The notes under the pieces: generated by a model
What the model was told of the DNA's origin: nothing
The model's input: the letters and a program-made list of their open reading frames with translations, nothing else
Database searches by the model: none
Made by a program: the position numbers and the translations under genes
Part shown: one piece after another, positions 49,714-58,819 of the stretch
Numbering within the stretch: the stretch's first letter is position 1
How the letters are laid out: each line of letters opens with the position of its first letter
Source: Natronosporangium hydrolyticum
GTDB taxonomy: Bacteria; Actinomycetota; Actinomycetes; Mycobacteriales; Micromonosporaceae
Assembly (NCBI RefSeq): GCF_016925615.1
Contig: NZ_CP070499.1
Span: 3,968,001 to 4,032,000 of the forward strand
Direction of reading: 5' to 3'
DNA: 64,000 bases

Positions 49714-50181
49714 CTATTGGTTTGTCGCGCGAATCTGCTCAGCAATCTCACTTAGCTCGTCATCACTCGCAGGAGGGCCGTCATGAGAAGATACGTAGCC
49801 TTGGTAGGTGTCGAAGGTCGTTTTGACATTCGAATGAATCGGCCTCCAACGATCCTTAAGCTCCGCTGTTCCGTGTAGTGGAAATAGCTTTGCGTGCAAA
49901 TGGTCGACTCCGTATCCCTCGTAGACTATTGCTGTCCGTGCTACATCGGGGAACGCCGTGTCGAGTAGCTGGGCTACCTCAACGGCGGCGAGTTGGAGCC
50001 CAGCGGACACTTCGGCGGGCGCTGTTGCCACGTAGCTGGTGTAGTGTTCGATTGGAATGACGACAGTTGCTCCTGGAGTGTTGGGATAGATGGAGAGAAA
50101 GGCCACGTAATTCGCGGAACGCCAAATCATCTTCGCCTGACGTTCACCCATCGCAATCTCGCAGAATATACAGCCATTCAT
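49714..50181 (-). CDS. HIT-family nucleotide-binding protein (passenger gene)
   Basis: Protein of 155 residues. The N-terminus MNGCIFCEIAMGERQAKMIW has the CxxC of HIT proteins; GATVVIPIEHYTSYVATAP follows, and the catalytic region is GYGVDHLHAKLFPLHG. The first two His of the HxHxH triad are present, but the third is Lys, as in a diverged HIT subgroup. It probably acts on nucleotide or aminoacyl-nucleotide phosphoramides; substrate unknown. The frame upstream of ATG 50181 runs into IS630 copy C and is artefactual. Forms an operon with the MFS gene. Confidence 0.87.
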   Translation of the reverse strand: MNGCIFCEIAMGERQAKMIWRSANYVAFLSIYPNTPGATVVIPIEHYTSYVATAPAEVSAGLQLAAVEVAQLLDTAFPDVARTAIVYEGYGVDHLHAKLFPLHGTAELKDRWRPIHSNVKTTFDTYQGYVSSHDGPPASDDELSEIAEQIRATNQ

Positions 50182-50206
50182 AAGTTGACCCTGTCTCGGA
50201 ATCCTA

Positions 50207-51399
50207 GTGTTCCGTGATCCTGTTTGCGTTACTTTGAGTTGTCCGCTACGAGTTGCTTGACGTTGGTCTCGGTCCAGCGGACCTTGGCGAGGATCTGGCC
50301 GGCGGTGGCGGTCCATACAAACGGCTTGGCGTCGGTGTTCCAGTGTTCGACGTAGGCGCGGATACGGGCGATCAGGGCGTTGACCGAGGTGAACGTGCCC
50401 CGCCGGATGGCCTGCCTGGTGATGAGCCCGAACCAGGTCTCGATCTGGTTGATCCAACTCGATCCGACCGGGGTGAAGTGCAGGGTGACGTTCGGGTTGC
50501 GCTCCAGCCATGCCTTCACCTCGGGGGTGGTGTGGGTGGACAGGTTGTCCAGCACGACGTGGATCTGCTTGCCAGCGTGCGGCTTGACCGCCTTGCGCAG
50601 GAACGCCAGGAACGCCTCGCCGGTGCGGCGCGGGTAGCAGCCGGCGGTCACCTGCCCCGTGCCGACATCGAGTGCGGCGAACAGGTTCGTGGTGCCGTGC
50701 CGGACGTAGTCGTGGGTGCGTTTCTCGGTCAGCCCGAAGTCGATCGGCAGCATCGGCTGGGTACGGTCGAGCGCCTGGACCTGCGTCTTCTCGTCGATCG
50801 ACAGGACGACCGCTCCGGCCGGCGGGTCCAGATACAGCCCGACCACGTCGGCGACCTTCTCGGCGAACCGTGGATCCTTCGACAGCTTGAACGTGCCCTG
50901 CAGGTGCGGCTTGAGGTCATGCTCACGCCACAGCCGGGCCACGTAGTGCCAGGACACCGGCACACCCTCAGTCCGCCTGATGTAGCCGGCCATCTGACGA
51001 CTCGACCAGTGCGACAGCCCGGTTTCGGCCGGTGGACTGGTCCGGCTCAGCGCCAGGATCCGGGCACGCACCCGGGCGGGCACCTGTTGCCTGGGCCCGC
51101 CCCGCTTTTGCTCCTCCAGACCCGCCAGCCCTTCGGCCTCGTACCGACCCACCCAGCGATCCACAGTAGGCAGCGACACGCCAGCCAACGCCGCCACGTC
51201 CTTGCGCCTTCTTCCCTCGGCCATCCACAACACGATCCGAGCCCGGGTCGCGACCGCTCCGGACACGTCCCGGCTGTTGATCACAGCCCGAAGCTCGGCG
51301 GTCTGTTCCTGCGTCAACTCCACCCCACCAGCATCGACCACCGACATCACAACCGAGTCAACGACACATCAAGATAACGCTAACAGGATCACGAGACAC
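50207..51399 (-). mobile_element. IS630-family insertion sequence, copy C
   Basis: Element of 1193 bp, same orientation as copy B, flanked by TA at 50205-50206 and 51400-51401. Appears identical to copy B. Confidence 0.93.
50229..51350 (-). CDS. IS630-family transposase (copy C)
   Basis: Same 373-residue protein as copies A and B; intact DDE residues (VVLSIDEKTQ, VVLDNLSTH, NQIETWFGL). Confidence 0.95.
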   Translation of the reverse strand: MMSVVDAGGVELTQEQTAELRAVINSRDVSGAVATRARIVLWMAEGRRRKDVAALAGVSLPTVDRWVGRYEAEGLAGLEEQKRGGPRQQVPARVRARILALSRTSPPAETGLSHWSSRQMAGYIRRTEGVPVSWHYVARLWREHDLKPHLQGTFKLSKDPRFAEKVADVVGLYLDPPAGAVVLSIDEKTQVQALDRTQPMLPIDFGLTEKRTHDYVRHGTTNLFAALDVGTGQVTAGCYPRRTGEAFLAFLRKAVKPHAGKQIHVVLDNLSTHTTPEVKAWLERNPNVTLHFTPVGSSWINQIETWFGLITRQAIRRGTFTSVNALIARIRAYVEHWNTDAKPFVWTATAGQILAKVRWTETNVKQLVADNSK

Positions 51400-52344
51400 T
51401 AGTTCGTGCGGGCCGGGAGTGTAAGAACCGGCCTGGTCGTAGCTGCCTCGGTGAGTGGTAGCGGTGGCGAGCGCAACTCCGAGGCCCTCCTGAATCTTGG
51501 CCAGCGCAGTCTCCCACCGCTCCTGCTCAGCCGGGAGTTGCCGACCGTCCCGGGTCATGACCGACAGGTTTGCACGGATCTGCAGAAACTCAGCCGGGGT
51601 GAGAGTGCTGAGAAACGCTGCGAACGCTGGATCGTCCGCGTGATGCTCGAGCAGCTCCGCAAACTCCTCCACCTGCTCTATGGTGGGCACCTGGGTGGGG
51701 TCGGCAAGCGCCGCGGCCAGCTCCGCCGCGATCTCGGGTGCGACGATCGCGTCCCATCTGGCGGCGAAGAACCCCCACACCCCGGTCGCTGGAATCAGCC
51801 CCGCCTCGCGCGCCAGCTGCAGGTTCTCGGCGGTCGGGCCACGGCGCAGCATCGCGACCGCCTCATCTTCACCCTGGTCGATGTAGAGTTGATAATCCGA
51901 GCGCCACTCGAGCTGCAGCCGTTCCCGTTCCCGTTTCAATTCCATGGCGTGCGTGGCATTGTTGGGGTCGAACGGCACCCATGAGGGACCGGTCCGGACC
52001 ATCCACGAGCCCGGTTCAGTCCCCGGCCACCGACCTTCCAGGTCGGCGACTCTCCTGTTGAACTCCTCGACCCTGCCTGCCCAGTAGCGGACCGCCAACG
52101 CCGCCCACATGAGCGCCTCGCTCGCTTCCTGGATTCGCCGTTTGAGTGGCAATGGCGCGGAGACCAGCTCGGCGGCGCCCATGCCCTCCCAATGGCGGTT
52201 GGCCGGGCCGAAGGCTCGATCGGTCATCTGCTCATGATCGGTCGCCTGTCCTGCGAGCCGTTCAAACGCCTGCGCGCGAGCTTCCAGCGCAGTCGAACTC
52301 GCAGGATGGCGCTCGATCGGTCCAATCTGCTCGCGAGAAGCCAT
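51400..52344 (-). pseudogene. 5' part of the large WXG-type protein gene, cut by composite IS630
   Basis: This part encodes 315 residues counted from ATG 52344, preceded by a GGGGG stretch; GTG 52356 is an alternative. The N-terminal 110 residues form two predicted helices around a W-E-G turn (residues 52-54, in ANRHWEGMGAAELVS), the WXG-type plan of type VII secretion substrates. A helical middle follows (EQVEEFAELLEHHADDP, LTPAEFLQIRANLSVM). Translation now runs 14 codons into IS630 copy C and stops at 51358. Joined to 45613-47181 it would give an 837-residue protein. The gene starts 111 bases after the M16 peptidase stop. Confidence 0.8.
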
Positions 52345-52455
52345 CGCTGCCCCCACACCCAGCCGGCAGGCATCCCCAGCCAGCCCCCTCTATCCGTACT
52401 GGACTTCGATGGTAGACGATGGCGGCAAGTCCCGGGAGGGTGGCGCGGCCAGAAC

Positions 52456-53775
52456 TCAGTGCGGGCCGATGGTGGCGACCGAGAAGTCGCCGGCGAGCAG
52501 CTGCTCGGCAAGCTCGTTCACCTCGGCCCGGGTGACACCGTCCACTCTGGCGAGGAGCTCGTCAACCGGCAGCGGCCGCTCGTAAAGCAGCTCCCCCTTG
52601 CCGAGCCGGCTCATCCGGCTGCCGGTGTCTTCCAGGTCGAGGACCACGCTGCCGGCGAGCATGCCTTTACCTCGGGCCAACTCCTCGGCGGTGATGCCGT
52701 GCCGGGCGGTCTGCGCGAGCTCCGCCCGCACCAGGTCGAGCACCTCGTCGACCTTGCCCGGCGCGCATCCGGCGTAGACACCGAAGGTGCCGCTGTCGGC
52801 GAGTAGCCCGGTGAAGGAGTAGATCGCGTACGCCAGGCCGCGCTCCTCCCGGATGCGTTGGAAGAGCCGGCTGGACATGCCGCCGCCGAGCACATTGTTC
52901 AGCACGCCGAGGGCGAACCTGCGCTCGTCGCTGCGGTGCATGGTGGGTCGGCCGAGTAGCAGGTGCGCCTGTTCGGTGTCCTTGTGCCGGGCAACGGTGC
53001 CGGGTTGCCCGACTGGCGGGCTCGGGTGGCTGGCCCGGACCGGCGCCGGGTTACTCGCGGCGCCGTCCAACACGGTGCCGGCCACCGCCTTGCGGACCAG
53101 CCGCACCACCTGCTGGTGGGAGAGGTTGCCGGCGGCCGCGACGACGATCGACGGGGCGAGGTAGCGGCGCCGGTAGAACCCTTGGATCTGCCGGCGGCTC
53201 ATCGCCCCGATGGTCTCGGTGGTGCCGGCGATCCGGCGCCCGAGCGGAGTTTCACCGTAGAGCTGCTCGGTGAAAAGTTCGTGCACCTCTTCGCTGGGTT
53301 CGTCGTCGTGCATGGCGATCTCTTCGAGGATCACCCCACGCTCGGTCTCCACGTCCGGCGCGGCCAGCACCGAGTCGGTGATCAGGTCACAGATGACGTC
53401 GATCGCCAACGGCAGGTGCTTGTCGAGCACCCGCGCGTGGAAGCAGGTGTACTCCTTGGTGGTGAAGGCGTTGGTTTCGCCGCCCACCGCCTCGATCGCC
53501 GCCGAGATCTGCAGCGCGCTGCGGCGGCGGGTGCCCTTGAAGAGCAGGTGTTCGAGGAAGTGGGAGACCCCGGACAGGCGGGGCGTTTCGTCCCGGGAAC
53601 CCACCGCCACCCACACCCCGAAGGCGACGCTGCGGGTGGCGGGGACCGCCTCGGTCAGGATCCGCAACCCGCTGGGCAACACGGTCCGGCAGATCGTGCC
53701 CCCGAGCGGGTCGTCGGTGAGGGTTTCGGTGCGCGCCGCCCGCCGGGGCGGTCGGCGCGCAGATGTGTCAGTCAT
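52456..53775 (-). CDS. M16-family zinc peptidase
   Basis: Peptidase of 439 residues of the pitrilysin/PqqL-like M16 group. The inverted zinc motif HFLEH is in GVSHFLEHLLFKGTRR, with the distal Glu in ERGVILEEIAMHDDEPSEE; the second, inactive-type half follows (LLLGRPTMHRSDERRFALGV, GGGMSSRLFQRIREERGLAYA). The gene starts 9 bases after the pnp stop and is co-transcribed with it, the conserved actinobacterial order. No signal peptide; cytoplasmic. Confidence 0.94.
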   Translation of the reverse strand: MTDTSARRPPRRAARTETLTDDPLGGTICRTVLPSGLRILTEAVPATRSVAFGVWVAVGSRDETPRLSGVSHFLEHLLFKGTRRRSALQISAAIEAVGGETNAFTTKEYTCFHARVLDKHLPLAIDVICDLITDSVLAAPDVETERGVILEEIAMHDDEPSEEVHELFTEQLYGETPLGRRIAGTTETIGAMSRRQIQGFYRRRYLAPSIVVAAAGNLSHQQVVRLVRKAVAGTVLDGAASNPAPVRASHPSPPVGQPGTVARHKDTEQAHLLLGRPTMHRSDERRFALGVLNNVLGGGMSSRLFQRIREERGLAYAIYSFTGLLADSGTFGVYAGCAPGKVDEVLDLVRAELAQTARHGITAEELARGKGMLAGSVVLDLEDTGSRMSRLGKGELLYERPLPVDELLARVDGVTRAEVNELAEQLLAGDFSVATIGPH

Positions 53776-53784
53776 CGGCGCGGG

Positions 53785-56193
53785 TCAGCGCCGGCGACGC
53801 CGCCGACGGCGCTCGCCGTCCTCGTCGCCGTCGCTGCCGCTGTCGCCGCCGCTGTCGCCGGTTTCGGCGGCGTCCCGCCGCGGGCCGCGGTCGCCGCTGT
53901 CTTTCTCGCCACGGCCACGGGGGCCACGGTCCGAATCGTCGCGCCCGGCGGGCCGCTCGCCGCCCGAACCGTTGCCGGCGGGGGCGGGCTGCCCGTTGCT
54001 CGCCGGCGCCTCGGTCGTCTCGGCGCCGACTTTGTCCAGGTAGATCTTGCCGCGGCCGTCGATGTCGGCGATCTGGACCTCGACCTTGTCGCCGACGTTG
54101 AGGAAGTCCTCGACCCGCTCTACCCGCTTACCTTCGCCGACCTTGGAGATGTGCAGCAGGCCGTCCCGGCCGGGCAGCAGCGAGATGAAGGCGCCGAAGG
54201 CGGCGGTCTTCACGACCGTGCCCAGGAACCGGTCGCCCACCTTCGGCAAGGTCGGGTTGGCGATGGCGTTGATCTGCTCGACCGCGGCGTCCGCGGAGGG
54301 CCCGTCGGTAGCCCCGACGTAGATGGTGCCGTCGTCCTCGATGGAGATGTCGGCGCCGGTCTCGTCCTGGATGGCGTTGATGGTCTGGCCCTTGGGCCCG
54401 ATCACCATACCGATCTTGTCGACGGGAATCCGGACCGTGGTGACCCGCGGCGCGTAGTCCGACATCGGCGCCGGCTCGGCGATCGCGCCGGCCATGACGT
54501 CCAGGATGGTCAGCCGGGCGTCGTACGCCTGCGCCAGCGCGCTGGCGAGCACATCCGACGGGATCCCGTCGAGCTTGGTGTCGAGCTGCAACGCGGTCAC
54601 GAACTCGCGGGTGCCGGCGACCTTGAAGTCCATGTCACCGAAGGCATCCTCGGCGCCGAGGATGTCGGTGAGGGTGACGTAGGCGGTCTTCCCGTCGACC
54701 TCATCCGAGATCAGCCCCATCGCGATGCCGGCGACCGGCGCCTTCAGCGGCACCCCAGCATGCATCAGCGCCATCGACGAGGCGCAGACCGAGCCCATCG
54801 AGGTGGAGCCGTTGGAGCCCATCGCCTCGGAGACCTGCCGGATCGCGTACGGGAACTCCTCCCGGCTGGGCAGCACCGGGATCACCGCCCGCTCTGCCAG
54901 CGCACCGTGGCCGATCTCCCGCCGCTTCGGCGAGCCGACCCGGCCCGTCTCCCCGGTCGAGTACGGCGGGAAGTTGTAGTGGTGCATGTAGCGCTTGGTG
55001 TTGTTGGGCGCGAGGGTGTCGATGGTCTGCTCCAGCCGGAGCATGTTGAGGGTGCTAACGCCGAGGATCTGGGTCTCGCCCCGCTCGAAGAGGGCCGAGC
55101 CGTGCACCCGCTGCGGCAGCACCCCGACCTCGGCGGTGAGCGGCCGGATGTCCCGCGGCCCACGGCCGTCGATGCGCACCTCGTCGCGCAGCACCCGGGC
55201 CCGGACCTCGGACTTGGTCAGCGACCGGAACGCCGCGCTGACCTCCTTTTCGCGCCCCTCGAACTGCTCGGCGAGAGCGGCGAGGGTCTCTTCCTTGAGT
55301 CGGTCGAGCGCCTCCTCGCGCTCGCTCTTGCCGGCGATCCGCAGCGCCTCCGCGAGCCGACCACGGGCCGCCGAGGCGACCGCCTCATAGACCTCGTCGC
55401 TGTAGTCGAGGAAGATCGGGAAGTCGCCGACCGGCTTGGCGGCGACCTCCGCCAGCTCGCTCTGGGCCCGGCACAGTTCGCGGATCGCGGGCTTGGCCGC
55501 CTCCAGGCCACCGGCGACGACCTCCTCGGTCGGCTTCGGCGCCCCGGCGGCGATCAGCCCGACCGAGTGCTCGGTCGCCTCGGCCTCCACCATCATGATC
55601 GCCACGTCGCCGTCGGGCAGCGTCCGCCCGGCCACCACGATGTCGAAGGTGGCGCGCTCCAGCTCCTCGCGGGTCGGGAACGCCACCCACTGCCCATCGA
55701 TGTGGCCCATCCGGGTAGCGCCGATCGGCCCGGAGAACGGCGCCCCTGAGAGCTTGGTCGACATCGAGGCGCCGTTGATCGCGACCACGTCGTACGGGTG
55801 GGCGGGGTCGAGCGCCAGGATGGTGGCGACGACCTGCACCTCGTTACGCAGCCCGTGGGCGAAGCTCGGGCGCAGCGGCCGGTCGGTGAGCCGGCAGGTG
55901 AGGATCGCGTCCTCGCTGGGTCGGCCCTCCCGTCGGAAGAACGAGCCGGGGATCCGGCCCGCGGCGTACATCCGCTCTTCGACGTCGACAGTGAGCGGGA
56001 AGAAGTCAAGATGCTCTCGCGGCGACTTGCTTAGCGTGGTGGCGGAGAGCACCACCGTGTCGCCCAGGGTCACCGTGGCCGAGCCGCCGGCCTGCCGGGC
56101 GAGCCGCCCGGTCGAGAAGACGATCTCCCGGGTGCCGAAGGCGCCGTTGTCGATCACCGCCGTGGCGTGATGCGGGCTTAGTTTTTCATTCAT
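53785..56193 (-). CDS. pnp: Polyribonucleotide nucleotidyltransferase
   Basis: PNPase of 802 residues, a phosphorolytic 3'-5' exonuclease and polymerase (also makes ppGpp-type products in actinomycetes). Order: first RNase PH domain ([20 protein letters not shown]), helical domain, second RNase PH domain, KH domain ([20 protein letters not shown]) and S1 domain ([20 protein letters not shown]). A Gly/Asp/Arg-rich tail ends in eight Arg. ATG 56193 was chosen because AAGGAG precedes it and MNEKLSP is a fitting N-terminus. Two hairpins lie in the 200-base leader. Confidence 0.97.
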   Translation of the reverse strand: MNEKLSPHHATAVIDNGAFGTREIVFSTGRLARQAGGSATVTLGDTVVLSATTLSKSPREHLDFFPLTVDVEERMYAAGRIPGSFFRREGRPSEDAILTCRLTDRPLRPSFAHGLRNEVQVVATILALDPAHPYDVVAINGASMSTKLSGAPFSGPIGATRMGHIDGQWVAFPTREELERATFDIVVAGRTLPDGDVAIMMVEAEATEHSVGLIAAGAPKPTEEVVAGGLEAAKPAIRELCRAQSELAEVAAKPVGDFPIFLDYSDEVYEAVASAARGRLAEALRIAGKSEREEALDRLKEETLAALAEQFEGREKEVSAAFRSLTKSEVRARVLRDEVRIDGRGPRDIRPLTAEVGVLPQRVHGSALFERGETQILGVSTLNMLRLEQTIDTLAPNNTKRYMHHYNFPPYSTGETGRVGSPKRREIGHGALAERAVIPVLPSREEFPYAIRQVSEAMGSNGSTSMGSVCASSMALMHAGVPLKAPVAGIAMGLISDEVDGKTAYVTLTDILGAEDAFGDMDFKVAGTREFVTALQLDTKLDGIPSDVLASALAQAYDARLTILDVMAGAIAEPAPMSDYAPRVTTVRIPVDKIGMVIGPKGQTINAIQDETGADISIEDDGTIYVGATDGPSADAAVEQINAIANPTLPKVGDRFLGTVVKTAAFGAFISLLPGRDGLLHISKVGEGKRVERVEDFLNVGDKVEVQIADIDGRGKIYLDKVGAETTEAPASNGQPAPAGNGSGGERPAGRDDSDRGPRGRGEKDSGDRGPRRDAAETGDSGGDSGSDGDEDGERRRRRRRR

Positions 56194-56304
56194 TTGGTTC
56201 GAAGCTCCTTGCTCGTCGGGTCGACGACCGCGGAGCCGGGCGTCCGGTCTTCGATTGAAGCGCCCGGGAGTCGGCGGCGACGCCGCCGGCCCGGGAGCCA
56301 CTAC

Positions 56305-56333
56305 CGAGGACCGGTGCGCCGATCGGCTCCTCG
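56305..56333 (-). other. Hairpin in the rpsO-pnp intergenic leader (second)
   Basis: CGAGGACCG (56305-56313) pairs with CGG-c-TCCTCG (56324-56333), one base bulged. Candidate processing or autoregulation site for pnp. Confidence 0.45.
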
Positions 56334-56361
56334 TGGTCGCCCCACCCGTTCAGATATGAGT

Positions 56362-56388
56362 CGGGGAGCAGCCCCAGGCCGCTCCCCG
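56362..56388 (-). terminator. Hairpin after rpsO, terminator or processing site
   Basis: CGGGGAGC (56362-56369) and GCTCCCCG (56381-56388) pair perfectly around an 11-base loop, 6 bases after the rpsO stop. The place fits an attenuator or an RNase III-type site of the rpsO-pnp transcript. Confidence 0.6.
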
Positions 56389-56393
56389 TCTGG

Positions 56394-56663
56394 TCATCGC
56401 CGAAGTCCGAGCCGGTCGCGCAGGGTGCGGTACCGGCCGACGTCGACCTTCTGCAAGTATCCCATCAGCCGGCGGCGGCGGCCGACCAGCAGCAACAGGC
56501 CGCGGCGGCTGTGGTGGTCGTGCTTGTGGACCTTCAGATGCTCGGTGAGGTCCTTGATCCGTTCAGTGAGGACCGCGACCTGCACCTCCGGGGAACCAGT
56601 GTCCCCCTCGTGGGTCGCGTACTCCTGCATGATCTGCGTCTTCCTGGCTTGCTCGAGCGCCAT
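56394..56663 (-). CDS. rpsO: 30S ribosomal protein S15
   Basis: Ribosomal protein of 89 residues binding 16S rRNA in the platform. [60 protein letters not shown] and [20 protein letters not shown] are standard. AGGGAG precedes the ATG. The 143-base region before the ribF end holds a possible -10 (TAGGGT, 56778-56783, minus strand) but no gene. Confidence 0.98.
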   Translation of the reverse strand: MALEQARKTQIMQEYATHEGDTGSPEVQVAVLTERIKDLTEHLKVHKHDHHSRRGLLLLVGRRRRLMGYLQKVDVGRYRTLRDRLGLRR

Positions 56664-56806
56664 GATCTCCCTGTCCTGTCGGGTGGTGGGGTCCGGGGCA
56701 TGAGCCGTCCGGACCTGCGTGTCGCACCCGCGGCGTCGGGCAGGTGCGCACTGGTCGGCAACTACCGACGACCACCTACCCTACCAGTCCAGCCGGTCAC
56801 GGCAGC

Positions 56807-57739
56807 TCACCGGCCGGCACCGAGCGCCTCCCGGGTGTGCACGACGTCCCGGTCGATCTGGGTCACCAGCGCCTCCGCCGACGGGTAGGTCCGCTGCTCC
56901 CGCAGGTGCGCCACGAAGTCCAGCGCCACCTGCTCGCCGTACAGGTCGCCGTCGAAATCGAGCAGGTACGCCTCCACCCGCCGGTCCCGACCGGCGAAGG
57001 TCGAGTTGGTGCCGATCGAGATCGCCGCCGGATAGTCGGCCCCCCGGTGCCGGCACCAGCCGGCATAGATGCCGTCGGCCGGCACCGCCGCGTACCGCCC
57101 GTGGAGCAGGTTGGCGGTGGGGAAGCCCAGCTCCCGACCGCGACCGTCGCCGCGGACCACCACCCCGCCCAGCCGGTGCGGCCGGCCCAGGGCGGCCGCC
57201 GCGGCCGCCACATCCCCACCAGCCACACACGCCCGGATGTACGTGGACGAAAAGACGGTGCCTTCGGCGCTGACCAGCGGCGCGCTGGTGACGCCGAACC
57301 CGAACCGGTGGCCGAGTTCGGTCAGCAACGCCACATCGCCGGCGGCCCGGTGTCCGAACCGGAAGTTCTCCCCGACCACGATCAGCGCCGCGTGCAGGTT
57401 CGCCACCAGGACATCGTGGACGAACACCTCCGGGGTGAGCCGCGAAAACTCCGGGGTGAACGGCACCACGCAGAGCCCGTCGACCCCCAGCGCCTCGATC
57501 AACTCGGCCTGTCGCGGCGGCTCGGTCAGCACCGGCGGGTGCGACCCGGGCCGCACCACCTCCGCGGGGTGCGGGTCGAAGGTCGTCACCACCGACTGCA
57601 GCCCCTGCTCCCGTGCCTGCTTCACCGCGTGCCCGATGATCTCCTGGTGGCCGCGGTGGACCCCATCGAAGACCCCGATCGTCACCACCGACCGTCCCCA
57701 GCCACCCGGCACCGCGTCGTACCCCCGCCACCGCTGCAT
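56807..57739 (-). CDS. ribF: Bifunctional riboflavin kinase/FAD synthetase
   Basis: Converts riboflavin to FMN and FAD; 310 residues. The N-terminal FAD synthetase domain has TIGVFDGVHRGHQEIIGHAV and FSSTYIRACVAGGDV; the C-terminal kinase has GRGRELGFPTANLL and GTNSTFAGRDRRVEAYLLDF. ATG 57739 (MQRWRGYD) was preferred because GGAGG lies 8 bases upstream; ATG 57754 has no ribosome site. It follows truB by 58 bases. Confidence 0.95.
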   Translation of the reverse strand: MQRWRGYDAVPGGWGRSVVTIGVFDGVHRGHQEIIGHAVKQAREQGLQSVVTTFDPHPAEVVRPGSHPPVLTEPPRQAELIEALGVDGLCVVPFTPEFSRLTPEVFVHDVLVANLHAALIVVGENFRFGHRAAGDVALLTELGHRFGFGVTSAPLVSAEGTVFSSTYIRACVAGGDVAAAAAALGRPHRLGGVVVRGDGRGRELGFPTANLLHGRYAAVPADGIYAGWCRHRGADYPAAISIGTNSTFAGRDRRVEAYLLDFDGDLYGEQVALDFVAHLREQRTYPSAEALVTQIDRDVVHTREALGAGR

Positions 57740-57797
57740 CCGTGCTGCCTCCATCCAATCGCAGTGATCATCGTAGGCCGACGTTGCGCCGCAGCGC

Positions 57798-58700
57798 TCA
57801 GCCCGCCGGCGCCAACACCGCTTCCGGCCGGGCCTGCCCCTGCCGCTCGGCCACCAACGCCACCACCCGGCCCGCCGGGTCGAAGGCGGCGTACGGCCCA
57901 GCTTGCCCGATCGGGTCCAGGAAACCGCCGTGGGCCAGCACCCGCGCCTGCTCGGCGGTCAACTCCCGCACCGGGAAGGCCCGTCGCGCCGCGGCTGCCA
58001 GCGGCAACGTCACCACCGCCGGGGCCCGCTGCTCCAGCTGCTCCAGCGAGACCGCTTCGGCGAGTGAGAAGTCGCCGACGGCGGTCCGCCGCAGTGCGGT
58101 CAAGTGCCCACCCACCCCCAGCGCGGCGCCCAGGTCGCGGGCGATCGCCCGGACATACGTGCCGGAAGAACACGCCAACTCCACATCGAGATCGAGCAAC
58201 TCCGGCGTGGGCCGCCGCACCGCCAACAGCGCCAGCTTCGACACCACCACGGTACGGGCGGCCAGCTCGACCTGCTCCCCGTCGCGTACCCGCTGATAGG
58301 CCCGCCGGCCCTGGACCTTCACCGCGCTTACCGCGCTGGGGACCTGGGCGATCTCACCGGTGAACCCGACCAGCTCGGCGCGGACCGCCGGCTCGGTCAC
58401 CGCGCCGGCCGGCACCGTCGCAACCAGCTCTCCCTCGGCGTCATCGGTGACCGTCCGTTGCCCGAGCCGGATCGTCGCCGAATACTCCTTGCCGGCGCCG
58501 GTCAGGTAGCCGAGCAGCCGGGTCGCCCGGCCGACCCCGAGGACCAGCACGCCGGTGGCCATCGGATCCAGCGTCCCCGCGTGGCCGACCCGCTTCACCC
58601 GACCTAGCCGGCGCACCCGCGCGACCACGTCATGCGAGGTCATCCCCGCTGGCTTGGCCACCACCACCAGCCCGTCTGGGACCTGCTCGCGCTGCGTCAC
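57798..58700 (-). CDS. truB: tRNA pseudouridine(55) synthase
   Basis: Makes pseudouridine 55 in tRNA T-loops; 300 residues. The N-terminus GLVVVAKPAGMTSHDVVARV and the catalytic Asp segment VGHAGTLDPMATGVLVLGVG are canonical; KEYSATIRLGQRTVTDDAEG and the C-terminal PUA-like part follow. It starts with GTG at 58700 with AGGAGG about 11 bases upstream. First gene of truB-ribF, divergent from the acyltransferase gene. Confidence 0.96.
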   Translation of the reverse strand: MTQREQVPDGLVVVAKPAGMTSHDVVARVRRLGRVKRVGHAGTLDPMATGVLVLGVGRATRLLGYLTGAGKEYSATIRLGQRTVTDDAEGELVATVPAGAVTEPAVRAELVGFTGEIAQVPSAVSAVKVQGRRAYQRVRDGEQVELAARTVVVSKLALLAVRRPTPELLDLDVELACSSGTYVRAIARDLGAALGVGGHLTALRRTAVGDFSLAEAVSLEQLEQRAPAVVTLPLAAAARRAFPVRELTAEQARVLAHGGFLDPIGQAGPYAAFDPAGRVVALVAERQGQARPEAVLAPAG

Positions 58701-58819
58701 CGCCGTACCCGCCTCCTGTCCGCCGTATGGGCTACCGCCCGGGGCACGGTCGCCGTCCCCCGGTGCACCAATTAGGTTGGCATAGCGGGTCGTTGGTGGG
58801 GTCGGAGGGAGCGTTGACG

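Larger units (their letters stand above)
47184..51399. mobile_element. Composite IS630 structure with HIT-MFS passenger
   Basis: Two direct IS630 copies (B and C) bracket 1.83 kb of AT-richer DNA carrying HIT and MFS genes. The outer ends share the duplicated TA inside one CTAG of the large WXG-type gene, so the whole 4216-bp unit behaves as a single insertion. Composite transposition and recombination of an IS-bearing circle with a resident IS give the same structure. Confidence 0.75.

Noticed and set aside
49714-50511. A longer HIT protein fused to upstream residues
   Set aside because: The extra N-terminus is IS630 copy C read in a wrong frame; HIT homology begins at MNGCIFC.
52963-55749. 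A 928-codon open frame antisense to pnp and the M16 peptidase gene
   Set aside because: It mirrors two highly conserved genes; long antisense frames are expected at this GC content and it shows no domain or ribosome site.
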